Shown here piece after piece: positions 1 to 9,441 of a DNA stretch of 51,198 bases. Positions within the stretch are counted from its first letter, which is position 1. Each line of letters opens with the position of its first letter. The DNA comes from Nitrospirales bacterium. GTDB taxonomy: Bacteria; Nitrospirota; Nitrospiria; Nitrospirales; UBA8639. A model generated the notes under the pieces. It was not told where the DNA came from and did not search any database. It worked only from the letters and a program-made list of their open reading frames with translations. The translations under genes and the position numbers were made by a program. The stretch covers positions 1 to 51,198 of the forward strand of contig BQIW01000027.1 in the NCBI GenBank assembly GCA_021604105.1. Direction: 5' to 3'.

Positions 1-1
1 C

Positions 2-1078
2 TATGACGTGCGGCTCACCCCGAAGCCGGCGTGGTTGAATACCTTTACCGATACGGGCAAGAAGCTGGTGACCTCGGATACGACCCTGCACCTCTTTGCT
101 CGGGCCTTTCCGGCCGGGCCGATCACTCTCGGGGGCAATGCCGGCGGGGGAAGCGGCAGCATGTATTCCGTCATCGTTCAACCGGGGGAAGGCCGCTCTC
201 CCGATATTACGCCGCCCACGACCAATGTGCTTTGGCGCAATGCGAGTAGCGGTGAAGTAGCTGTTTGGCGGATGAATGGGATGACCATTACGTCGGTGGG
301 TTTCCCTGGAAGTACTTCTATGGATTGGAAGATTAAGCAGGTGGGAGATATTAATGGTGATGGTGAAGGAGACATCCTTTGGCAGAACACCGTAAATGGG
401 GTTGTAGGTATTTGGCTGATCAAGGAGGGGAAAATCCACTCATCAGGGTTTCTCGGAGGTGTTTCATCCGAATGGGTTGTTAAAGGGATTGGGGATGTCA
501 ATGGTGATGGCAAAGGGGATGTGATCTGGCGTAATCCTGATAGTGGAATGGTGACAGTGTGGTTTATGGATGGGCTGTCGATCAACTCCGTTGGATTTCT
601 TGGAGGCCCTCCCACTGTGTGGAAAATAGAGCAAGTGGGTGATATCAATGGCGACGGGAGGGCCGACCTGGTTTGGCAGAACCAAACGAATGGCACTGTT
701 GCGGTCTGGTTAATGAATGGGTTGACCATTACGTCGGTGGGATTTCCCGCAAGCACCTCGCTGGATTGGAAAATTCAACTTCTTGGAGATGTCAATGGGG
801 ACGGTAGGAGGGATGTGATCTGGCGCCATAAAAAAAGTGGAATGGTGTCGGTGTGGCTGATGAACGGGGCGAAGACACCCTTGGCAGGTTTTATAGGAGG
901 CATACCCCTCGAATGGGAAATTAAGCAGGTGAGTGATGCGGATGGAGATGGGAAGGGAGACGTTATCTTGCAAAATCGGATGAATGGCAAGGTGGCGGTG
1001 TGGCTGATGAATGGTTTGAAAATCGGTTCCGTGGGGTTTCCAGGCAGTACCCCGGTGAACTGGGAAATTCAAAAATAA
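2..1078 (+). CDS. FG-GAP/VCBS-type beta-propeller protein, C-terminal part (5' truncated by window)
   Basis: The frame is open to the left edge, so the start lies outside the window. About 70 residues of non-repeat sequence and a glycine-rich linker are followed by five full repeats of about 47 residues, each with a D-x-N/D-G-D-G calcium-loop motif (DINGDGEGD, DVNGDGKGD, DINGDGRAD, DVNGDGRRD, DADGDGKGD) and a V-x-VWxMNG strand, then a final half repeat. Such FG-GAP/VCBS repeats form seven- or eight-bladed calcium-binding propellers in secreted or surface proteins, often adhesive. The repeats alternate between two subtypes (WQN...NG and WR...SGMV), so the array probably grew in two-blade units. 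The missing N-terminus would decide whether it is an enzyme, adhesin or lipoprotein. Confidence 0.85.
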   Translation, partial: YDVRLTPKPAWLNTFTDTGKKLVTSDTTLHLFARAFPAGPITLGGNAGGGSGSMYSVIVQPGEGRSPDITPPTTNVLWRNASSGEVAVWRMNGMTITSVGFPGSTSMDWKIKQVGDINGDGEGDILWQNTVNGVVGIWLIKEGKIHSSGFLGGVSSEWVVKGIGDVNGDGKGDVIWRNPDSGMVTVWFMDGLSINSVGFLGGPPTVWKIEQVGDINGDGRADLVWQNQTNGTVAVWLMNGLTITSVGFPASTSLDWKIQLLGDVNGDGRRDVIWRHKKSGMVSVWLMNGAKTPLAGFIGGIPLEWEIKQVSDADGDGKGDVILQNRMNGKVAVWLMNGLKIGSVGFPGSTPVNWEIQK

Positions 1079-1152
1079 ATTGGGTTGTTAAAACAACATA
1101 AGTCACACTGATATCAAAGAGGGATTGGTTTGGGTGGCTACAGGGGTGAGCG

Positions 1153-1938
1153 ATGAAATACCAGATTCAACGAAAACTACGGAGCGGGCGCCACTTCATG
1201 TTATGTGGCGGGATGCTCCTGAGCCTCATTCTATGCGGACTGCCGGATCGGGCATGGGCATCTGATCGGCAGATTCAACTTCATGTCGATTCCGGGCGAT
1301 GGACGGGTCAGTTGGAACAGGTCACTCTGCGCACAGTGCTTGGGCAGTTGCATAAACAATTGGGCGTGGAATATGTGGCACCGGATGCAGAATTGGAAAA
1401 AGTTATTTCGGCTAGGTTACAGAATGAACCTTTGCACCGGGCACTTTCGAAGATCCTGGCTCAGTGGGACTATGCCTTTACATTGAATGCCGCTGGAACT
1501 ATCACCACACTCCATGTGATGGCTAAGATGTCATCAGAAGTATCCCTATCAGGAAAGACGGCTAAAGGCTGGGGGCCGGAACCTTACGAGCAAAAGGACA
1601 GTGCACTCCCAAGGTACGGTTTAGCAGGCCATGAGTTAGATATGGACCGGGAAAGTCAGATGAACAAGAATGCATTCAGGTCTGAACGGCCAACTCATGG
1701 GAAAGGAAGATTAAGTGGACAGGTGTTTGCCATAAGGAATGGTCCCATGGAGATTAGTCCTCCTGCACCTAGGGCTTTCATGCCAATTTCCCCAGCCATT
1801 AGTACTGACATGCAGATTACTCCGGGAGGTAGTGGGCGAGTAATGGAAATCATTCCTCCGACCGCATATCCTCTAATGCCTATTCAACCCGTGCCCAAGG
1901 AGATGCAACAAGAAATGCTTCTGCCGTTGCGCCCATAA
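1153..1938 (+). CDS. Exported protein with secretin/TonB short N-terminal (STN)-like domain
   Basis: 261 residues. A basic start (MKYQIQRKLRSGRH) and a hydrophobic stretch ending in AWA form a clear signal peptide of about 37 residues. The next 80 residues (VTLRTVLGQLHKQLGVEYV, then ISARLQNEPLHRALSKIL) follow the pattern of STN/secretin N domains, where a short repeat packs against partner proteins in the periplasm. The C-terminal 130 residues are low-complexity and rich in Pro and Met, with no recognisable fold. A GGGGTGAGCG segment just before the ATG may serve as ribosome binding site. It follows the propeller gene by 74 bases in the same direction and may be co-transcribed with it. Function unknown. 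Confidence 0.7.
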   Translation: MKYQIQRKLRSGRHFMLCGGMLLSLILCGLPDRAWASDRQIQLHVDSGRWTGQLEQVTLRTVLGQLHKQLGVEYVAPDAELEKVISARLQNEPLHRALSKILAQWDYAFTLNAAGTITTLHVMAKMSSEVSLSGKTAKGWGPEPYEQKDSALPRYGLAGHELDMDRESQMNKNAFRSERPTHGKGRLSGQVFAIRNGPMEISPPAPRAFMPISPAISTDMQITPGGSGRVMEIIPPTAYPLMPIQPVPKEMQQEMLLPLRP

Positions 1939-2378
1939 AATCGAACCAAAACTTTTCCCACCGCCTTGTCACTTATTGGCAGGACAGGCAGCTCTAAATA
2001 AATAGACAAAAGGCTAGAATTATTACGCAATGGTATTAAGCAGTGAGTTCGTTAGATCATGGATGATTCATACTGATTCGAGCGGACCGCGACTATTGGA
2101 AAATTCGTATGGCTAAGTGCAGAGCCTGCATTCTGCTCCTTTCAAGCCGAAATTCTGATATTGGGTAGGGATCGTGTTGCTCAGGGCATACTCCATTTAG
2201 CATTTGCCCGCTCTCGTCCTCCTCGGTATTCCCAGCTTGCCACCACAGGGATGGTCCTGCTGGTCGGAGCATTTTGAGCTCCCCGCCATTTTATTCTGGT
2301 TTAAATTTTATGTTGTGCCTTTGCGCCTATAGAATCCTGGGAAAAAGTTGATGAGAAGAAAAAAGGGATTCTGAGTAT
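1939..2378. other. Intergenic, no gene seen
   Basis: 440 bases between convergent genes. I see no coding pattern and no strong terminator hairpin. Confidence 0.5.
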
Positions 2379-3782
2379 TTAGGGAATGATGCTCACGAGC
2401 ACCATGGCAGAAGTCTGGGTGGATGGGGATTGAGAAGAAAAGGTGTTCATTTGCTGGTTGTGTGCGATTTTGAGGCTGAGGGTTTGCTGACGATGGTTCA
2501 GATGCAAGTAGTCCCGGACGTCTTTTTCGAATAACAGCGAAATGTCGTAAATTTGAGGATTGGATGGGGTATTCGTGCGTTGGTTGAGAACGTATTGTCC
2601 GAGAATGGAAACATGCAAGGAGTCATTCACAGCAAGATAGGCGTACCCAAATTTTGCCGCAAGCGTGTCACTACGAAGGGAATCAAATCGATTCAGGTCA
2701 CGGGCAAATTCAACTCCAGGGTTAAGCGTCGAAGTTGGGGAAACCCGGAGGTTGGAGCCAAGCCTGGCAAAGAAGCGATCGTTTATCATGGACCCACGGG
2801 ATGTGACTCGCCGAGTAAATCCCCACTGGGGTGTGAGATCTACCGGTTCTAATAAATTCAAGCTGCCCCTCATCTTGGTTCCTATTTCTTGCTCTGATTC
2901 ATTCTCCACAAACTCACTTCGAGACGTTTTATAGTATGAGGACCAATCGCCTTTGCTCGCTCCATATAGGAACGACAGATTCGCCGAAACGGATTCTGTG
3001 GAAATGGCATCGGAGAGAGGTCCCTCGGGTCGAGTGAAGATGTCTGTCTGCTTCCGGGCATATCCAAGGGTTAGGCTGGGCCAATTGGGAGCGGCCAAGA
3101 GCAATGAAAATTTTTGCTGGGTAGCGATAGTCTGGGCACGGGCTAGATTTCCCTCCACATTACTGGCGAATCGGCTAAGTTCAATCTTAGGAGTGAGGAG
3201 GGGAAGATTCCATTCCCACATCAGTTTTCCTCCTATTCGATCATTGGGTGTGGTAAATGAAGTGTTTCCGGTCTCTTGCCCGGAGAAGCCATACTGAGCA
3301 TGATACTTCATGCTTGCAGTGGCCCCCTTGATGACGATTTGAGCTCCCATGCGGTTGGTAAAGGGTGTGGCGGAGTTATCCGTTACCAATGGGTCCCGAT
3401 ACACCATCTGGATTCCAGCCGTCAGAGCTTCCTGAAAAAGAGGTATGTCATTTGACGCTTCATACAATCTACTCCCACCTTGGTTCACCAGGGAGGGCAT
3501 ATCACGAGCGCCCTGAAGGTTGAACGGTTCACGTTTTTGAGTAAAGTTGAAACGAGTGAGAGCATATTCATCCTTAGATTCAGTGCAGGGGGTGCTCGGG
3601 GAGAAGAACGGCGAGGAACCTCCTAAATTGGAATAGATTGGAGAACCACAGGCATTGGGATGTGGGTCGGTTCGCAGACCTAGTCGATCAACAAGCGGAA
3701 TCGAATCCGCAGAAAAAACGGAGCTGCTCATACATGGGAGAAGCAAACTTCCAAGAATTAACCAGAGAACAGTCCGCACCAT
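2379..3782 (-). CDS. Probable outer-membrane beta-barrel protein
   Basis: 467 residues from the ATG at 3782, which follows AAGGGGGCAGG; a GTG one codon upstream is also possible. A signal peptide of about 25 residues ends near SVFSA. Most of the mature protein alternates polar and hydrophobic residues in strands of 9-12 residues separated by short turns, with many aromatic strand ends (KYHAQYGFSG, LTLGYARKQTD, FGYAYLAVNDS). The last strand, SAMVLVSIIP, is compatible with a barrel-terminating strand although it does not end in F. No plug or POTRA domain is visible. It resembles uncharacterised exported barrel proteins; the substrate cannot be inferred. It stands alone, convergent with the upstream pair. 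Confidence 0.6.
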   Translation of the reverse strand: MVRTVLWLILGSLLLPCMSSSVFSADSIPLVDRLGLRTDPHPNACGSPIYSNLGGSSPFFSPSTPCTESKDEYALTRFNFTQKREPFNLQGARDMPSLVNQGGSRLYEASNDIPLFQEALTAGIQMVYRDPLVTDNSATPFTNRMGAQIVIKGATASMKYHAQYGFSGQETGNTSFTTPNDRIGGKLMWEWNLPLLTPKIELSRFASNVEGNLARAQTIATQQKFSLLLAAPNWPSLTLGYARKQTDIFTRPEGPLSDAISTESVSANLSFLYGASKGDWSSYYKTSRSEFVENESEQEIGTKMRGSLNLLEPVDLTPQWGFTRRVTSRGSMINDRFFARLGSNLRVSPTSTLNPGVEFARDLNRFDSLRSDTLAAKFGYAYLAVNDSLHVSILGQYVLNQRTNTPSNPQIYDISLLFEKDVRDYLHLNHRQQTLSLKIAHNQQMNTFSSQSPSTQTSAMVLVSIIP

Positions 3783-4644
3783 CACCTGCCCCCTTCTCTA
3801 TGATTTTTTCTCCTATTCCTTATCGGTAAGCAACACAGATGCCGTAGTGTAAAAACGGCAGAAATTTCCTCTCTAATGGTTGAGTTGTGTCAAAAGAAAA
3901 AGAAAAGAATTGATCTCCTTATCATTATTTAAGGTTGGGACAATTCGGGAGCTGGAAAACTATGCCTATCTTCAGAAAAACCTGGGGGATTTCAGACACA
4001 CGTTCCCTGTGCTTTTATAGCCACAAAGGAATTGTGCTGATGCAGGAATGATTTAACGTGGAGGCAGAGGGGGCAGACCCAAAAATTGGTGAATGAATTG
4101 TCTAATCCGCGTTTTCAAATCTTGAAATAATCGAATATCTGTATCCAAAAGTCACAAAGGTTGTCCAAAACGATATAAAGAACGATTATGGCCATTCACT
4201 TTTTGATCACTGAATGATCTGCGCGACTTACTCCCCAAAAACTAATGGATTGGTCAAATATTTAAGGGCAGGACTTTCAATAGGGGCAATATTCTCGGAT
4301 TCTTTGGGATGAGAATTCGATGGATTAGAAATGCAGAATAGGGCTTGGCATCAGAGGTTCACCTAGGCTAACGACTGCTGCATGGTCAATACGCTATGAC
4401 GCCAAAAATAGGTTGAGGAAATTGTGAATTCTTATTTTTTTTCTTTCCATCGCATCAAGTATGGGAGTTTGGCGAGAAGTTTGGTCATTAGGAAAAGACT
4501 CGTAATTCAACACGAGTCAGATTCCGTAATGAAATGCAGTGACTAGAGACTAATGAGTATGCTCATTTTCATGGGAAGTTTATATTTTTAACTCTTCAAA
4601 GCCTGTGAGTTCTTAAACGAATGGGTGATAAAATGGAGGTATGG
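3783..4644. other. Long intergenic region, no gene seen
   Basis: About 860 bases, AT-rich, between divergent genes. All frames are heavily broken. It must contain the promoters of the barrel gene and of msrA, but no element is clear enough to mark. Confidence 0.5.
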
Positions 4645-5271
4645 ATGAACCGGATTTTGTATTTTTTATTCAGCATAGGGTTGGCGGCACTGTCGATAGG
4701 AGGAATGGCGGCCTTGTCTCAAGAAAGTCTTGCAGCAGAAAAGACTCACTATGCCAAAGCCACATTTGCCGGAGGATGTTTTTGGTGCATGGAAGAGGTG
4801 TATGAAAAAGTTGATGGAGTGGTATCTGTTGTCTCCGGGTATACGGGAGGCCACCTGTCCAATCCCACATATGAGCAAGTTTCGGCCGGAGGAACCGGGC
4901 ATGCTGAAGCCGTTGAAGTGACTTACGATCCCACCAAGGTCACGTATCAACATTTGCTGGAAGTGTTTTGGCATAATGTTGACCCTACGACGCCGAATGC
5001 CCAGTTCTGTGATCATGGCAATCAATATCGAACCGCTATTTTCTACCATGACGAAATGCAAAAAATGGTAATCGACGAATCCAAGCAGGGAGTGGAGAGT
5101 TCCAAATCATTTCCACAACCCATCGTGACCGAGATTGTTCCGTTTTCAGTCTTCTTCTCTGCCGAAGACTATCATCAGGATTTTTATAAAAAGAATCCCG
5201 TCCGGTACAAATTTTATAAATGGAATTGTGGACGTTCGCAGCGTTTGGAAGAATTATGGGGAAAGCCATAA
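4645..5271 (+). CDS. msrA: Peptide-methionine (S)-S-oxide reductase MsrA, exported
   Basis: 208 residues from the ATG at 4645, chosen because GGAGG lies 5 bases upstream; an in-frame ATG at 4621 would add 8 residues without a good ribosome site. A signal peptide (MNRILYFLFSIGLAAL...SLAA) shows export to the periplasm. The catalytic motif GGCFWCMEE is present, with the active cysteine at about residue 45, followed by GVVSVVSGYTGG, EAVEVTYDPTKV, LLEVFWHNVDPT and QYRTAIF, all typical of MsrA. It reduces methionine-S-sulfoxide in oxidised envelope proteins using a thiol donor. No MsrB domain is fused and none is adjacent. Family assignment is secure. Confidence 0.95.
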   Translation: MNRILYFLFSIGLAALSIGGMAALSQESLAAEKTHYAKATFAGGCFWCMEEVYEKVDGVVSVVSGYTGGHLSNPTYEQVSAGGTGHAEAVEVTYDPTKVTYQHLLEVFWHNVDPTTPNAQFCDHGNQYRTAIFYHDEMQKMVIDESKQGVESSKSFPQPIVTEIVPFSVFFSAEDYHQDFYKKNPVRYKFYKWNCGRSQRLEELWGKP

Positions 5272-5817
5272 TCCAATAAACCCACTCGTTTCTGGCATTT
5301 ACTTTATAGTCTTGGTTTTAAAAGGGTGGTAGCCTTCTTTTGGTTCTTTTGACCTTTAACTGCCGCATATACTGTATGAGCTTGCCCGACATGATTCTTG
5401 TGGCTGGCGTCGGACGACTCCTTTTTTTTCCCCGCCTGCTCTCGGGCAATGGAGGAGTAGGATGGGACAGCCCATGTTCATTTTTTTGATGGTTCAATAA
5501 TGGAATTCTATGGCGAGACAATGCATCAAAATGTTAATGGCCAGTCTATTTCATGGGATCTATGCTGGGGAGGTGTGCGAAATGTTTCCGGAAATTCGGG
5601 CCAAATCTCTCCTGTCCGGAAAAAAGACATTCGTCATGTTTATTTATGCACCGTCCCTTGGGTAATGGTACTGCCGATGAGACTGAGCAATGCCCCAAAA
5701 CTGCATTAGCCCTCTCCCCCTTTTGGCTGTTGGATCGCGATTCAAGGCTCGGCACTGACAAATGACCAATTCAAAGCTGACATCTTCAGTGGTAGTCTGA
5801 AATATTTCTTCCACTGA
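5272..5817. other. Intergenic, no confident gene
   Basis: 546 bases. A 51-codon open frame begins with an ATG near 5511, but it has no clear ribosome site or recognisable family, so it is not called. Confidence 0.4.
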
Positions 5818-7095
5818 ATGAAGGCCAGATTAAAGGACTTCTGCCTTAATCCCGGATGTATGAAAGATTCTTTCAGTAGTCCAGAATTGAAAAAGGCAAT
5901 TCTCGCTTTCCGGACCGGCCGGGTGATGTGTGTGTGGATATGGGTGGGAGTGGTCCTCTCTCTGTCTATTTTGGGTTGTCAGATGCGAGAGGTGCAACCA
6001 ACATTCAAAGATGAATGTGGGATTCTTCGTTCCAACGTTGATTGGTCCAATCGTATTAAGGTGTTGAATCTCTTAAGTCAGGCATTTTCCCGAAAATGCG
6101 ATGGCGCAGTCATTGAGTACACGAAACAAGCCCAATCTGGATTTCGCGATAAGACTTTTTCCTTCTCTGGTGAAATGGCCGGGGTCTTTTTATCTGATGG
6201 GGTGCTTACGGATTATGTGTTGGAATCGTACGAGCGGGCATATTTAAGCGTTTTGCTTGCTGCAAGTTATTTGAGGACCGGACAGGTCGAGGATGCAAAA
6301 GTGGAATTACGGCAGTTGGACCATGAACTATTTGCTCCGTTGTACAATTTCGGTGAAGATCCCGTCAATCTTGTGCTTTCCGCCGTGCTATGGGAAGTGC
6401 TTGGTGAACCAGGAGATGCCAGAATCGATTGGTTCAGGCTGGCGGAGCCCACCAGTTCTTTTCTTCTGCATGTGCCTCCTGCTCTTCAATCGTTTGCCCA
6501 ACAGCAGGTGATCAGGCTGGATCAGAGTGCTCGTCCTACCCCCCGATGGGAGGTCTATGGGATTGGTCGCTTTCCTGAGGTCGATTGGGATTTCAAATTG
6601 TTTGGCGCCCCTAATGGATACTTCGTGATTCATCCCAAGCCGCCTTTTCAGAAATTGTGTGTTTCTGAAACAGGCCTACGTCTTTCAACCGAAAGTTGGT
6701 TTGCAAAAATCGCGCACAGGCATGATCATGCTTACCACCCTCTTTTAAACATTCAGAGTTGGATTCGTTTACCTTTCGGTGTGGTGTATGGCCTAGTGCC
6801 TTTTTCTCTTGGTGTTGGGGTGGCTGTAAGTGGATGTGCGGGGGCAGCCTCACTTGGAGGAAGAGACAGTGGTGATTTGTGTGCCTTGTCCATTCTGGGG
6901 GGCGTGCAGTTAATGCAAATTGCTCCCACAGTGTTTCAGAATACCGTCCGTCCGGATTTACGTCATTGGGAACTGCTCCCGGCAGCGATTGTTGTCACTC
7001 AGGAATCCGATGTTGGCTCTGAGCCCTGTGATAGTCGTCAGGCTCGGTTGCACCTTTTGGTGACTCGTGCTCCTGCCCCTTCTTTTAGTCCTTAG
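5818..7095 (+). CDS. Lipoprotein with TPR-like region, unknown function
   Basis: 425 residues as the longest frame. A lipoprotein signal (MCVWIWVGVVLSLSILGC) starts only at residue 37 (ATG at 5926), so the true start is probably internal; no start has a convincing ribosome site. After the lipobox cysteine, the segment around residues 130-200 (ERAYLSVLLAASYLRTGQVEDAKVELRQL) resembles TPR-containing exported proteins of the COG3014 type. A later hydrophobic Gly/Ala-rich segment (IRLPFGVVYGLVPFSLGVGVAVSGCAGAA) could insert in a membrane. The C-terminal 80 residues are unfamiliar. Likely periplasm-facing; role unknown. Confidence 0.65.
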   Translation: MKARLKDFCLNPGCMKDSFSSPELKKAILAFRTGRVMCVWIWVGVVLSLSILGCQMREVQPTFKDECGILRSNVDWSNRIKVLNLLSQAFSRKCDGAVIEYTKQAQSGFRDKTFSFSGEMAGVFLSDGVLTDYVLESYERAYLSVLLAASYLRTGQVEDAKVELRQLDHELFAPLYNFGEDPVNLVLSAVLWEVLGEPGDARIDWFRLAEPTSSFLLHVPPALQSFAQQQVIRLDQSARPTPRWEVYGIGRFPEVDWDFKLFGAPNGYFVIHPKPPFQKLCVSETGLRLSTESWFAKIAHRHDHAYHPLLNIQSWIRLPFGVVYGLVPFSLGVGVAVSGCAGAASLGGRDSGDLCALSILGGVQLMQIAPTVFQNTVRPDLRHWELLPAAIVVTQESDVGSEPCDSRQARLHLLVTRAPAPSFSP

Positions 7096-7460
7096 AAATA
7101 GGAATTTTCTTCAGAACCATTTCATCCAGACGGGAATGCCTCCTTTCTGGTTAGTGGTCCATACCAGTTCAAATAAAATGGATTGGGTCGATTTTTATTT
7201 AACTTGGTAATGAGCCTTAGGGAAATTTGTGAGCCAATGGCCCGAAGGAACATCGCCTTCAAATAAAATAGGTTCTAAGGATTTTATCTGTTTCGATACA
7301 ATGTGTATCGAAATAGAGAATGGATGAATCGCAAAGGATAAGGTGACAGACCGACAATGAAGAATATGCGCTGGATATTCCCTAGTTTTTTCTTCACTCC
7401 CCGTGTATGTCATACTGCATTATCATGGGAATAGGTCTTGCTTTATGAAAGGAATATCTT
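7096..7460. other. Intergenic, no gene seen
   Basis: 365 bases without a coding pattern. The repeated phrase TTTCGATACAATGTGTATCGAAAT near 7289-7312 is a perfect inverted repeat (arms of 12 bases) that could be an operator or a small hairpin. Confidence 0.45.
7289..7312. repeat. Inverted repeat, possible operator
   Basis: TTTCGATACA and TGTATCGAAA are exact reverse complements around a central ATG/CAT-like core. The element lies about 150 bases before the start of the exported protein gene at 7461. A palindrome of this kind often binds a dimeric regulator, but no regulator gene is adjacent, so the role is open. Confidence 0.4.
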
Positions 7461-7901
7461 ATGACATACACACCATTTGAAGATGCTCGACTGTTTCTTT
7501 TTAAGCAAAACGGTTTACTTGGGTCTCTTCGACTTGGCCTGATCTTGTTGGCAATGGGGGTCATGATGATGGGGGCCAGCAAGGGGTGTGCAGAGGCCAA
7601 GCCTCCGGAAACCCTAGCTCCTGCTCCACAGAGTATTGCGGTTTATGCTCTTTCGCGTGGGAAAGGTGTACCTGATCAGGCCATAGAGGTGCTATCCCGC
7701 TCTCGCACCCTTCTTAAGTCTGCCCAGGAACGTGGGGAGGTCCGGCGAATGGTTGAGCAACGTATTGGAATAGAAGGGGAGACGAGGCTCTGCGCGGAAT
7801 TTTCTGATGCGGAATCGGCTCATTCAATGATTGAGAAACTTCAGCAACTTGGCGAGGGAGTGGATTTGATCAACGTAAACGTTGAGCCGTGTCCCCCATG
7901 A
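7461..7901 (+). CDS. Small exported protein, unknown function
   Basis: 146 residues. AAAGGAA lies upstream of the ATG. A hydrophobic segment at about residues 22-42 (LRLGLILLAMGVMMMGASKGC) is a signal peptide or lipoprotein signal, although the residues before the cysteine do not make a canonical lipobox. The mature part is a compact alpha/beta domain with a conserved-looking core (VEQRIGIEGETRLCAEFSDAESAHSMIEKL) and two more cysteines near the end. I do not recognise the family. It is followed by the lipoprotein protease gene with a gap of 110 bases. Confidence 0.65.
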   Translation: MTYTPFEDARLFLFKQNGLLGSLRLGLILLAMGVMMMGASKGCAEAKPPETLAPAPQSIAVYALSRGKGVPDQAIEVLSRSRTLLKSAQERGEVRRMVEQRIGIEGETRLCAEFSDAESAHSMIEKLQQLGEGVDLINVNVEPCPP

Positions 7902-8011
7902 TCATCATTTAACCTCCAGGAATCTGTTTCGGGGAATACGCCATCTACTCTCCCTAGTTTTTCTTATAGAGCAGCAGGGAGGATCATTATTACATGCAAA
8001 GGAGTGGAATT

Positions 8012-9325
8012 ATGAAAAGTTGCCAAGTCTTTCTCAATCGGACATTGATGGTGGTAGGAATGGTCATCGGATTGGCTGCCTGTTCCCAACTCCACACAGC
8101 TCCAGTCCCAACTGTTGACGGTGGGCCCAAAAATTCTCCGGACCAGGGTAAGCAAATTTTGTCGGATAACGCAAAACAGAAACGAGACGAATGGAAAACC
8201 AAGACTTTTGAGGAGTTTAAAGCCCAAACGTATAAGGAACCATTTGAAGGTGGAAAATTTATTGTGAACGGTGATACCCCGATTCTCAATGAAAAACTCC
8301 TGCAGGAATTTTTTGAAACCCGTATAAAGGAATCGGGCAACTCTCGACAAGGGGCTCGTACGAAATTAACCGTTCACCAAGTCAATGGGCAGGACGCAGT
8401 TTGGAATTCGGTAGAAAAACGGCAGTTGACCTACTGCGTCAGTAAAACATTTGGCGCGAACTATGAAAAAATGAAGTCCGACATGGAAGCTGCCGGAAAC
8501 GCATGGGAGGCGGTGGCTGCGGTTGATTTCATTTATGTGGGAGGAGAGGATGATTCTTGCACGGCATCTAACCCGAATGTGGTTTTTGATGTGCGACCGG
8601 TCAACGTGAATGGCCAATATCTGGCTCGAGCCTTTTTCCCCAATGAACAACGGTCCTCACGAAATGTCTTGGTAGATAATAGTTCTTTTCAATTGGATCC
8701 TAATGGGAAGTTGTCGCTACAAGGGATATTGCGACATGAATTAGGCCATACGATTGGATTCCGGCATGAACATACCCGCCCGGATTCGGGTACGTGTTTT
8801 GAGGACAATAATTGGCGGCCGTTAACCAGTTACGATGCCTTCTCGGTCATGCATTATCCGCAATGTAACGGCAAAGGGGATTGGTCACTGACCTTGACCC
8901 ACATCGATAATAATGGGGCGGCGTGTTTGTATGGCCCGGCCCAGGGATTCACCATTGATACCTCAATTTGCCAGGGACCGGATGAACCGCAGGGACCCAT
9001 AGCCTGCGGACCCAAAACGGAAACTTTTGTCGGACAAAATGTGGCTAAGAATGCAGAGAAAACTTATGGCCCCTTTATGGTGGTTCCAGGAACATTAGTG
9101 GATGTGGTTATGCATGGAGAAGCTAATCCGGGTGATCCAGATCTCTATGTTCGGTTCAATCAGGAGCCGACAACAACTGACTACGATTGCCGTCCTTATC
9201 TTTCTGGTGCGGAAGAAAAGTGCGTTCTTGATGTGCCAACCAATGGGACTGCCGTCCATGTTAAGGTTCGGGGATATTCAGACGCGCATTTCAATCTTAC
9301 TGTGACTCATACTCCTACACATTAA
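8012..9325 (+). CDS. Lipoprotein zinc metalloprotease (HEXXHXXGXXHEH) with PPC domain
   Basis: 437 residues from the ATG at 8012, which has AAAGGAG 7 bases upstream; the ATG at 7994 is less likely. The signal ends in LAAC, a good lipobox. The zinc site HELGHTIGFRHEHTR starts at about residue 242 and is followed by the Met-turn SVMHYPQC, typical of bacterial metzincin-like peptidases (M57/HEIGH and matrixin relatives). The C-terminal 110 residues (TYGPFMVVPGTLVDVVM, GDPDLYVRF, VKVRGYSDAHFNLTV) match the bacterial pre-peptidase C-terminal (PPC) domain. The enzyme likely hydrolyses proteins at the outer membrane or outside the cell; the substrate is unknown. Metzincin zinc ligands and Met-turn are both intact. 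Confidence 0.85.
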   Translation: MKSCQVFLNRTLMVVGMVIGLAACSQLHTAPVPTVDGGPKNSPDQGKQILSDNAKQKRDEWKTKTFEEFKAQTYKEPFEGGKFIVNGDTPILNEKLLQEFFETRIKESGNSRQGARTKLTVHQVNGQDAVWNSVEKRQLTYCVSKTFGANYEKMKSDMEAAGNAWEAVAAVDFIYVGGEDDSCTASNPNVVFDVRPVNVNGQYLARAFFPNEQRSSRNVLVDNSSFQLDPNGKLSLQGILRHELGHTIGFRHEHTRPDSGTCFEDNNWRPLTSYDAFSVMHYPQCNGKGDWSLTLTHIDNNGAACLYGPAQGFTIDTSICQGPDEPQGPIACGPKTETFVGQNVAKNAEKTYGPFMVVPGTLVDVVMHGEANPGDPDLYVRFNQEPTTTDYDCRPYLSGAEEKCVLDVPTNGTAVHVKVRGYSDAHFNLTVTHTPTH

Positions 9326-9348
9326 TTTGTTCACCATATTGGATACCA

Positions 9349-9376
9349 GGGCAGGGAGGCTAAAGCCTCTCTGCCC
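9349..9376. terminator. Hairpin between convergent genes
   Basis: GGGCAGGGAGGC, a TAAA loop, and GCCTCTCTGCCC form a 12-base stem with one mismatch. It lies between the ends of the protease gene and the FGE-fold gene. There is no T-tract on either side, so it is a terminator-like hairpin rather than a classic one. Confidence 0.5.
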
Positions 9377-9441
9377 CTAATCCTGTTGAATGGCTGGTGG
9401 GATGACAGGCTCCTGAACAATAGTTGAGAGAATCAACTCTG

